Of a stretch of 31,707 nucleotides of DNA, positions 21,308 through 27,788 are shown piece after piece. A program made the position numbers and the translations under genes. Each line of letters begins with the position of its first letter. Position 1 is the stretch's first letter. The DNA comes from a virus, in the IMG/VR virus record IMGVR_UViG_3300027868_000633, positions 1-31,707 of that record; one strand, 5' to 3'. Below the pieces are notes generated by a model that was not told the DNA's origin, did not search any database, and worked only from the letters and a program-made list of their open reading frames with translations.

Positions 21308-22110
21308 TGCTTTCCGTCTAGCATGTCCAACCAGTTACGCCGTAACGGTGGCGTAACTGGTACATTTGGTGAGTAGTTTGCGCCAAGCGGCTTCTGTGAG
21401 AAGCCGCGGCGTGGTGCTGTTGAGCACTCGCCCGAATCATTGCAGTTGATGCCTAGATCCTGCGTGAACCTGCCCATACGATAGCCTTGCTCTTTACACA
21501 GCACGCCAAGCAGCACATCGCCGCCATTGTGCTCGAGCTCAACCGGCGGCCAATCATGGCGTAAGAGCGCGCTCGTATGTATTGTCCACCAACCACCAGT
21601 CACAAAGTCAATGCTCGCATTGCGACGGTGGGTCTTGCCGGTATACCACGGCTGATCCTGGATGTAGCCGAGCTGATTGCCTTCTAGCCGTTTGCTGTAA
21701 GGCGCACCAATCATCTCGTAGTGCTCCATTGCTTTGGCTACACGCTCGTGCCACGCATTCGTAGCATGGTGTCCGGATGGCTTGATGAACGAGTCGTCAT
21801 CGAACCACATCACGTAGGGCGTGGTGATCGGTAGCGCGTAAAAGAGGCGTCGCATCATTGGGTACTTATGATACGGCTCGTCACCATCGATCTTCAGTCT
21901 TGGCCGCGTAGGCCACCACTGTTTGATCATGTGGTTAAGCATGCTCAAGCCCTCACCGCATACGTCATTGGTGCCGATGCGTAGCTCATAGCAGTGCGGG
22001 GGCAGCGTCGTGGCGAGCGACGCTAGTAGTCGCTCAACCAGACGCGGATAGTCCCCATAGAACAAACAGCAGACTGTGAAGAGCGGTTTTGGTGCGCTCT
22101 GATCCGTCAT
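21304..22110 (-). CDS. Glycosyltransferase, GT-A fold, GT2-like
   Basis: The 268-residue protein starts at the ATG at 22110, overlapping the upstream stop as ATGA. It begins LFTVCCLFYGDYPRLVERLL, the usual GT-A opening. The metal- and nucleotide-binding motif is the triple aspartate D104-D105-D106 in YVMWFDDDSFIKPS. A later segment (FVTGGWWTIHTSALLR) fits the acceptor side, and HNGGDVLLGVLCKEQGYRMG supplies likely further active-site acids. It would transfer a sugar from a nucleotide donor with a divalent metal; the acceptor is unknown. It is soluble. The fold differs from the GT-B enzyme at 3927-4982, so they probably act on different linkages or in series. Confidence 0.8.
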   Translation of the reverse strand: MTDQSAPKPLFTVCCLFYGDYPRLVERLLASLATTLPPHCYELRIGTNDVCGEGLSMLNHMIKQWWPTRPRLKIDGDEPYHKYPMMRRLFYALPITTPYVMWFDDDSFIKPSGHHATNAWHERVAKAMEHYEMIGAPYSKRLEGNQLGYIQDQPWYTGKTHRRNASIDFVTGGWWTIHTSALLRHDWPPVELEHNGGDVLLGVLCKEQGYRMGRFTQDLGINCNDSGECSTAPRRGFSQKPLGANYSPNVPVTPPLRRNWLDMLDGKQ

Positions 22111-23087
22111 TTGCTTACGCCAACACGCCCCTTGCGCTTCTTGGCCTTCTGGCGTTTGACTGCACGCGCCTCGCGCGCCTGCTGAGACTTCAGCTTGGCC
22201 ATATTGATAGCGTCGGGGTCATCGTCGTCCTGTACCTCAGGGTCGCTCGGCTCGGCGTCCTCGTCCGCAGCGGCGGCTGCGTCGGCTAGCGCCGCCTGCT
22301 TAGCCATTCGCGCCTCGATGCTGACACGCGTATCCGAGAGCACGCGGTCCATCTGATCCGCACGCGCACGCAGCTCGACTATGCGCTCACGGGTCTCCAG
22401 GACAGCGCTCAGCAGCGTGTCGTTCAGCTTGTCGGCCGGGATGTCCTTGACCGTGGCGATCAAGTCGAACGCGTCGCCTGTCCACGCATGGTCACAGTTG
22501 CTGACAAACTTGGCAGCCTGCGATTGTACATGCGTAAGGCACGCACGCGCCGTTCCGGGGATCTTGATGCTGGGCGGCCGTCCGCTACCACGCGGTTCAC
22601 GCGCACATAGCTCTTTGACCTTGCTCCAGAGCTCCTCCGCCGTCCAACACTGCTCGAGTGACGAGGCAGCAAGCTGCATCCGTATATCGAGGTCGCCGAC
22701 GTTGGCCAGGTACACCAGGTGCGACCATTGCAGCATGTTGCCGGCTTCGCCGCGCATCTTGAGGTACTTCGTGAATGCCGCCTTCGTACCGAAGCGGTCG
22801 ACGACGTCCATGGCGTTGTGTAGCTGCCGGTCGGTCTTGTACCCAAGGCCCTTGGCGAGCCGTAGAAGTAGGCGCGTACCGTACACGTCCTTGTTTTTCT
22901 TGGCCGCCTTGTAGATCTTGGCGACGCGCTGGCCAAGCTCCCAGTACCAAAGGATGTTCTCCTTCACGTACTTCTTGATGTAGCTATCCAGTTCCTTGAA
23001 CGCGGTCGTTTCCGCCTTCGTGAATGAGGACTGCGCTTGGAGTGCTGTGTACTCCTCGACCTTCGCTGGCAATGTGGTCTTAGCCAT
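22107..23087 (-). CDS. DUF1016-N-like protein with charged tail, 326 aa
   Basis: Two ATGs follow GGGAGG (23090 and 23087). The second has better spacing. Residues 47-82 (WYWELGQRVAKIYKAAKKNK, then VYGTRLLLRLAKGLG) recall the N-terminal domain of DUF1016 (YhcG-type) proteins, a helical DNA-associated domain. YhcG family members continue into a PD-(D/E)xK nuclease. I see no such motif here; instead there are coiled-coil helices, an acidic stretch (EDAEPSDPEVQDDDDPD, about 280-296) and a basic tail (EARAVKRQKAKKRKGRV). It sits among replication and recombination genes. The similarity is partial, so the assignment is moderate. Confidence 0.55.
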   Translation of the reverse strand: MAKTTLPAKVEEYTALQAQSSFTKAETTAFKELDSYIKKYVKENILWYWELGQRVAKIYKAAKKNKDVYGTRLLLRLAKGLGYKTDRQLHNAMDVVDRFGTKAAFTKYLKMRGEAGNMLQWSHLVYLANVGDLDIRMQLAASSLEQCWTAEELWSKVKELCAREPRGSGRPPSIKIPGTARACLTHVQSQAAKFVSNCDHAWTGDAFDLIATVKDIPADKLNDTLLSAVLETRERIVELRARADQMDRVLSDTRVSIEARMAKQAALADAAAAADEDAEPSDPEVQDDDDPDAINMAKLKSQQAREARAVKRQKAKKRKGRVGVSK

Positions 23088-23096
23088 CATGCCTCC

Positions 23097-24215
23097 CTAA
23101 AGTTGTATCTTCTTGTTGAGCACCTCGAACGCAGTGCGTTCCAGTGCCTCTCGTACATCTGGGTATTGTCCGTCGGCCAGCCGCATCAAGATGATGAATA
23201 GGTCCCGAACAGTGCGGCAAGCAATCTCGCGTTGGGTTACGGACTTGGGCACAACCGTGCCCTCAGCCCCCATGAAGAGCGCCTGACGCATCGCATGCTC
23301 TGCAAGTGCCGTATCCATGTTCTTGGCTAGCCTGCTTTCAATGCGTCGTCTGCGTCCTGTGTCCAACTTGCCACCAGTGAAGGTCATCAACGGGTCGGAC
23401 AGGTGTGCCGTATCTTGAGCAGTCTCTTTCAAGGCTTCCCAGCGGCCCAGCACGGCCGTAAGCATGCGTCCAAGCCGCATCATGAACTTCTTGCCGGCGT
23501 GGGCAATACGACGCATCGGTGCCTGGCAGCGCATCTGCGTGCCAGCTACCTGCAATACGAGCGCACCACGAACACCACACTCACCGGCCTCGCTGTTGGT
23601 AAGGTAGCACCCACCAAATAGATGCTCCCCCGTAGCCAGCTGACCAATGGCCTTTGATGCCAAGAACGTCAGACTCATACGGCGCCCAATCAGCTCACCA
23701 CTGTGGAACACCATGGGTATCTCGTGGTCAGCCATCAGCTCGATAGCGCTGCACAACAGCTGGTGGTTCGGCAGTAGGTGATACCGCGGGCCCACCACAC
23801 CATCAACGGTCTTGGTCAGATGGTCCTGGATCATGTGTCGCCCACAGATCCCATCAACAGCGCGGAAGCGCAGTTTGGTGCAGGAGTTTATGAGCTGGGC
23901 CGCTAACGGCACTGATATGACTTGATCGAATGAGCGCGCAGTACGCGTAGCTCCACCAATGTCCGTTGTCAGCGACCATAGTCCGCGTGCCGTGTACTTG
24001 CAGATATGCTGTAGCGCAAGCGGCGATAGCCGAAATCCAGATTCCTTGAGGCAACATGTGCCATCTAGCTCGATGTCGCTTGGCGCGCTGATTGGGACAC
24101 GGATCGTATGCTGATCCATCTCCTCCAGCTGCGTACGAAGAACAGCCAGCTCACCTGTACTGAATGTGCGGCTTGCTGGCTGTTCTACCATCTCGACGGG
24201 TTCGATCTTGTTCAT
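23097..24215 (-). CDS. Possible DUF932-like protein, 372 aa
   Basis: The ATG at 24215 has a poor ribosome site (GGTGAG). The protein resembles DUF932-type phage/plasmid proteins in order of elements: LSPLALQHICKYTARGLWSL (residues 64-83), then the segment RYHLLPNHQLLCSAIELMAD. HSGELIGRRMSLTFLASK is followed by CYLTNSEAGECGVRGALVL, then HAGKKFMMRLGRM. The NSE-x-G pattern is typical of that family. The C-terminal 110 residues are helical and basic. The family often neighbours recombination genes but has no settled function. Similarity is by eye and moderate. Confidence 0.5.
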   Translation of the reverse strand: MNKIEPVEMVEQPASRTFSTGELAVLRTQLEEMDQHTIRVPISAPSDIELDGTCCLKESGFRLSPLALQHICKYTARGLWSLTTDIGGATRTARSFDQVISVPLAAQLINSCTKLRFRAVDGICGRHMIQDHLTKTVDGVVGPRYHLLPNHQLLCSAIELMADHEIPMVFHSGELIGRRMSLTFLASKAIGQLATGEHLFGGCYLTNSEAGECGVRGALVLQVAGTQMRCQAPMRRIAHAGKKFMMRLGRMLTAVLGRWEALKETAQDTAHLSDPLMTFTGGKLDTGRRRRIESRLAKNMDTALAEHAMRQALFMGAEGTVVPKSVTQREIACRTVRDLFIILMRLADGQYPDVREALERTAFEVLNKKIQL

Positions 24216-24225
24216 GTGAACAAAC

Positions 24226-24738
24226 TCACCAAAGTTCCGGGGCTTCGAGGCGCGATAGCAGCTGCGTCAGCGACTGCGTGAAGTACGGGCGCCCGCGGTG
24301 GGTAAACCACATGCCTGCGCTGCCTAGCTCAAGCGACTCATAGTTGTGGAATACCATGTGCCGCTGACGGTCCCACGAGAACACAATACCCGCTGGCGTT
24401 TGGTCATCAATCTCTTGCTCGTCGCAAAACTCCTCAAGCGCAACGAAGACTGCTGACTTACCGGGTCGCTTCATGATGTCGGAACCCAGGTGATGCAAGG
24501 TGGCACGGTCAAAGGCGACTGTACGCATACGCAACGGAAAGCCCGTGACAGCCCGTAATGACTTGAAGGTCAATGCGCGCCCGCCGCCGTGTTGCAGTAT
24601 GGTAGCGCGCTGACTTGAAAGTCCCATGCGCGTAATGATACGACCCACGGCGTCATGCTCTAGCTGTAAGCCACTGCCTACACGTGCTTCTTGCTTGCCG
24701 GCAGAGAACTGGCTCCACGGCTCACGTTCGTCTGTCAT
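24226..24738 (-). CDS. Hypothetical protein, 170 aa
   Basis: The ATG at 24738 overlaps the stop of the small 42-residue gene as ATGA. The protein has a polar N-terminus (SQFSAGKQEARVGSGLQLEH), an alpha/beta core (GGGRALTFKSLRAVTGFPLR; SAVFVALEEFCDEQEIDDQT) and a final stretch with His/Trp (SWDRQRHMVFHNYESLELGS). There is no recognised motif. It lies in the block with the RecA-like protein and may be an accessory. Confidence 0.72.
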   Translation of the reverse strand: MTDEREPWSQFSAGKQEARVGSGLQLEHDAVGRIITRMGLSSQRATILQHGGGRALTFKSLRAVTGFPLRMRTVAFDRATLHHLGSDIMKRPGKSAVFVALEEFCDEQEIDDQTPAGIVFSWDRQRHMVFHNYESLELGSAGMWFTHRGRPYFTQSLTQLLSRLEAPELW

Positions 24739-24863
24739 CGTAAGTCCTTGGGCTTAGTAGTCCTGAAATAGCTGTCCAAGCTCCTTGGCATCTGCGCCGA
24801 GGTATCAAGCGTGTAGCCCCGCTGGCCGAGCTCATCTGCCACCTGCTCAGGCGTACGCGTCAT
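24735..24863 (-). CDS. Small coupled protein, 42 aa
   Basis: The ATG at 24863 is preceded by GAGGAGCT, and its first bases form ATGA with the stop of the RecA-like gene. Its own TGA overlaps the next gene's ATG in the same way. The product begins MTRTPEQVADELGQRGYTLD and continues with SAQMPRSLDSYFRTTKPKDL; it is hydrophilic, with one likely helix and a basic end. Coupling on both sides argues strongly for a real gene. No family is recognised. It may be a small partner of the RecA-like protein, as an inference from order only. Confidence 0.75.
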   Translation of the reverse strand: MTRTPEQVADELGQRGYTLDTSAQMPRSLDSYFRTTKPKDLR

Positions 24864-26242
24864 AGCTCCTCAGTTGCCTCTGGCTTCTCTGGCTGCATCG
24901 TTCGCAACGGGGCAACAGAAGGCTCGACAGCAATGCCAGCCTGTAGGGCTTGTGCCAGTTTCAGCTTGTCGTCTGCTGCGTCCGCCTGTTGCTCAATGTA
25001 CGCATAGTCTTCGAGCTGCTTCATGAAGTCAACGCCAGGACGGAAAAAGTGGCGACGCTGTACGCCGGTAACGTCATACAGTGCAGACAGCACGTCCGGG
25101 TTGGCCTCCAGAAGCATGCCTAGGTCATGCCCAGACATAGCATCTGCTGACGTCACGCCCAGCGCCTTCGACCAGTAGAGCTTGCCCTTGCTTCCACCTG
25201 ACTTCTCGTGCACGTCGCAGGCTTCCTGCATCTTGGGTACCAGCAGCTTCTTCTTGGCCGCGGATAAGCCCATGCCGGTAGCGATGAAGTTGATGGACGC
25301 CTCCCACCACTCAAAACGACTGTGTAGTCGCATAACGCCTGGTGCGTCCTCGTTGTACCACGTCTTGAACCGCACATGGGCGCGGATGTTGTCCGGGCCG
25401 TATGAGTTCTTGATGGTATGCAGCCTGAGGCTGGCAACCTTGTAGTTGTTGAACTCCTTGATTGCGCCCATGCGCTCCATCTCGATGATGGCCGAGCACT
25501 GGAACTTCAGCGCCCACCCGCCCGGGATGTTGTAATCGACAGAGCCGTCTTCCTGTTTGGCGAGCTTCAGGTGGTTGACACCGACAAAGGTGAACGGCCA
25601 GCCAAGCAGCAACTGCGGGTGTGCCCGCATGAAATCTGCCATGTTCCTGGCTTCAACCGGGTAGTGTGCGCCTGCGTAGCCGCGCTCAGCGATATTCTGT
25701 AGCGTCTTCTCGCTGGCCTTGCCGGTCAGTGAGTCAACGATAGCGCACCATGGATAGATACGCCCGGGGCCGTTTGCCGCCTCGCAGCGCTTCTGGAAGT
25801 CACGTGTGAACCACGTGATCTTTGACTGCCAGTCCTCTGCAGAGTTGCAGTCCTCGATGTGGAGCGCATCAGTGTCCCAATTCAGTACGCTGTTGCGTAG
25901 CTCCGGTGTTGGTTTGGTCTCAGCTTCTGCCAGCATGCCTCCGCCGCCGCACAAGCGATGCCATCGCAGTTTCTCGATGGCAAAGGTGGACTTGTATGAG
26001 GCCTGCGGGCCAACGATTTGGTAGATGCAGCTGAGCGGAAGCCCCTCATTCTGGTATAGGTATCGAATGATGAAAGCCGGCACTGGCAGCACAGTGATCA
26101 CAGGGTTATGCCCAACAAGCATACCCTTCTTCTGCATCCTCGCCTGCACAGCCTCGACCGTTTTGCTGAAGAGCGTATCCATCTTGATGGGGCGACCAGA
26201 TACGGGCTCCTCAATGTCCTTCTTCGCTTTTCGCTTTGCCAT
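24860..26242 (-). CDS. recA: RecA/UvsX-like recombinase
   Basis: I start at the ATG at 26242 (GAGGG 6 bases upstream); the frame continues upstream only through the terminator. The 460-residue protein has an ATP site GPQASYKST at 78-86, in which Tyr replaces the usual second Gly of Walker A, as Phe does in T4 UvsX. Walker B is in YPWCAIVDSLTG (163-174). A helical C-terminal extension (350 onward) is longer than in bacterial RecA and ends acidic. It forms filaments on single-stranded DNA and drives strand exchange, acting in recombination-dependent replication and repair. It precedes a coupled 42-residue gene. A strong terminator-like hairpin lies 20 bases upstream. Confidence 0.85.
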   Translation of the reverse strand: MAKRKAKKDIEEPVSGRPIKMDTLFSKTVEAVQARMQKKGMLVGHNPVITVLPVPAFIIRYLYQNEGLPLSCIYQIVGPQASYKSTFAIEKLRWHRLCGGGGMLAEAETKPTPELRNSVLNWDTDALHIEDCNSAEDWQSKITWFTRDFQKRCEAANGPGRIYPWCAIVDSLTGKASEKTLQNIAERGYAGAHYPVEARNMADFMRAHPQLLLGWPFTFVGVNHLKLAKQEDGSVDYNIPGGWALKFQCSAIIEMERMGAIKEFNNYKVASLRLHTIKNSYGPDNIRAHVRFKTWYNEDAPGVMRLHSRFEWWEASINFIATGMGLSAAKKKLLVPKMQEACDVHEKSGGSKGKLYWSKALGVTSADAMSGHDLGMLLEANPDVLSALYDVTGVQRRHFFRPGVDFMKQLEDYAYIEQQADAADDKLKLAQALQAGIAVEPSVAPLRTMQPEKPEATEEL

Positions 26243-26262
26243 TTGTCCCTCAAAGAAAAAAG

Positions 26263-26324
26263 CCCCCACGAGGCCCTGAGCGGCTAGAGCGTGCAAACTA
26301 GCGCGCTGCTGGGCCTTGTGGGGG
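26263..26324 (-). terminator. Large hairpin with T-run (terminator-like)
   Basis: CCCCCACGAGGCCC at 26263-26276 pairs with GGGCCTTGTGGGG at 26311-26323, with one G-U pair. The loop holds a second stem (GCTAG with CTAGC). On the minus strand the stem is followed by CTTTTTTC, a T-run. It lies just after the stop of the 451-residue gene. The ribosome site of the RecA-like gene begins within about 10 bases of the T-run, so that gene must depend on read-through or RNA processing. Confidence 0.8.
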
Positions 26325-26334
26325 ACTATTGATG

Positions 26335-27690
26335 CTACGTCGTTGCTGCTCCAGCCGCCCGTTGACGTGCCTTTTCAAGGGCATCCGTCGTGGCTTTGCT
26401 GCGATCAGCGTCAGCATGCGTCGGCGGCGGGTCGAAACCCTGCGCAGGCGCTGCCGCTGCCGGGGCCCCCGTCATTGGGGCACCGGTCATCGGGGCACCG
26501 GTCATCGGTGTCGCTGCCGGTGCCTCTGCCGGTGTTGCAGGCTGCGCAGCTACGGGCTGCGACGGCTGCTCTTGCGTGGCAGGTAGGCTTGGGTCCTGTT
26601 GCGGGCTCGGTGTAGCCGGGCCCATAGGACTTGCAGCAGGTGCCGCTTCCGTACTCTCAAACGGAACCGACGTCCTCGACGACTGGGCTTTCGCCTGGTC
26701 GTACACGTGCTGTGGGATAAAATCCCCGTAGACGTCGCCAAGGGCATAGATGATAGCAGACGCGGGGATGCCAGCGCCGCAAAGCATGCGGACCTGTTCC
26801 TCGGTCGATGGGATACGGATAATATCGTCCCACGGCTTGACGTGTGCCTGCGCGATCTCCTGCACGTTCTCGAACGTCGGCGAAATGCCGTTGTAGTTCT
26901 CGCGGATCTCGACCTCGTAGCGGTTGCTGTCCGCGGGGCCGCCACCTACGGCGTTAGTGCCCATTTGGCGCCCGCCAGCGTTACCGCCCTGCTGGTACTG
27001 CGTTTGCGTACCGGCCTGGTGGAACTGGATGAATCCGCCAGCGTCGAGGTCTGTTAGGTCGTTGTAGACCCAGTTGCCCTCGGCGTCCTTCTCGGACAGC
27101 TTGTCGATGAGCGACGCACCGGCGGACTGACTCATCAGGAGCACGATGGGCTGGTGCTCCATCATGCATCCCTTCGGCGGGTTCTGCGGTTGCGACTTGT
27201 GCTCCATCAGAATGCCCTGCATGATGTAACCATCTTTTGGGGCGTTGATGGGCGCAGCGCGACCTGTTGCGCCGAAGATCAGCGGGTTCCAGCTCTGCTC
27301 GCCCTGGCCGGCTTTCACCGCCTGGGTGAGCGCGCGGAAGAGCATCCAGACCGGATTCTGCTGGTCGTCCAGCGCCTTATCGCACGGGTTCTTGAGGACA
27401 AAAGTGATCCCCGGAACGCCGAAGCTAAACGCCATGTCGTAACGGCGGATCCAGTCTCCGAAGTCACGATCCTCATCCGATAGGCGGAACGGATCCCACT
27501 CTGCAGTGTTCTCGGGATTTCGCCCTGGGAACGGCCGAAAGATCGTTCGTGTTCCCTGCCATGTTGGCCGGTAGATTTGACAACCGGCTCCTTCCTGCAA
27601 GATGTACATCCCTTGCAGCCCGCGAGCAGAACTCTGCCCCTCGCGACTCATTCTGTAGCGACCTGTCGCTACGGCTCCTTGACGTGCCAT
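26335..27690 (-). CDS. Unknown 451-aa protein between polymerase and recombinase; candidate ssDNA-binding protein
   Basis: The ATG at 27690 has GGAGG 5 bases upstream and a promoter candidate about 65 bases upstream, so it heads its own unit. Residues 1-330 look folded (GMYILQEGAGCQIYRPTWQG; TFVLKNPCDKALDDQQNPVW), with a Gly/Gln/Asn-rich patch near 230-250. Residues 340-451 are a long Ala/Pro/Gln linker with three MTGAP units. Position between polymerase and recombinase, and its own promoter and terminator, suit an abundant single-stranded DNA-binding protein. However, no OB-fold motif is evident and the C-terminal end is not acidic, as is usual for such proteins. Function is thus an inference. 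Confidence 0.6.
   Translation of the reverse strand: MARQGAVATGRYRMSREGQSSARGLQGMYILQEGAGCQIYRPTWQGTRTIFRPFPGRNPENTAEWDPFRLSDEDRDFGDWIRRYDMAFSFGVPGITFVLKNPCDKALDDQQNPVWMLFRALTQAVKAGQGEQSWNPLIFGATGRAAPINAPKDGYIMQGILMEHKSQPQNPPKGCMMEHQPIVLLMSQSAGASLIDKLSEKDAEGNWVYNDLTDLDAGGFIQFHQAGTQTQYQQGGNAGGRQMGTNAVGGGPADSNRYEVEIRENYNGISPTFENVQEIAQAHVKPWDDIIRIPSTEEQVRMLCGAGIPASAIIYALGDVYGDFIPQHVYDQAKAQSSRTSVPFESTEAAPAASPMGPATPSPQQDPSLPATQEQPSQPVAAQPATPAEAPAATPMTGAPMTGAPMTGAPAAAAPAQGFDPPPTHADADRSKATTDALEKARQRAAGAATT
26470..26514. repeat. Three 15-bp repeats encoding MTGAP
   Basis: ggtcatcggggcacc at 26485-26499 recurs with small changes at 26470-26484 (cgtcattggggcacc) and 26500-26514 (ggtcatcggtgtcgc). They lie in the flexible C-terminal tail of the 451-residue protein, where the product carries the peptide MTGAP three times. 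This is likely recent slippage. Confidence 0.75.
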
Positions 27691-27753
27691 TCACGCCTCC
27701 TTACTGAAAAAAGGTACAAGTTGGTAAGCTGTCGTATGGAAGTTAAGTAGCTG

Positions 27754-27782
27754 ATTATGGCACAAACGCCCCAGCAAAACAA
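27754..27782 (-). promoter_or_regulatory. Sigma70-type promoter with extended -10
   Basis: On the minus strand TTGTTT (27782-27777) and CATAAT (27759-27754) are 17 bases apart, and the -10 is preceded by TGC, an extended -10. The region is the most AT-rich gap of the window and lies between the polymerase stop (27789) and the start of the 451-residue gene (27690). Transcription would begin near 27747. The remainder of this roughly 100-base gap includes a short T-run and the GGAGG ribosome site. Confidence 0.6.
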
Positions 27783-27788
27783 GCCCCA

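Noticed and set aside
23338-23580. 80-codon frame inside the DUF932-like gene with a Trp/Cys/His-rich start
   Set aside because: It is an out-of-frame shadow of a longer gene with no ribosome site of its own.
26243-26296. 18-residue N-terminal extension of the RecA-like protein
   Set aside because: It passes through the T-run and stem of a terminator-like hairpin, while the ATG at 26242 has a good ribosome site.
27691-27788. Replication origin in the AT-rich gap after the polymerase
   Set aside because: The gap is under 100 bases, has no repeated short motifs and is explained by a promoter and a ribosome site.
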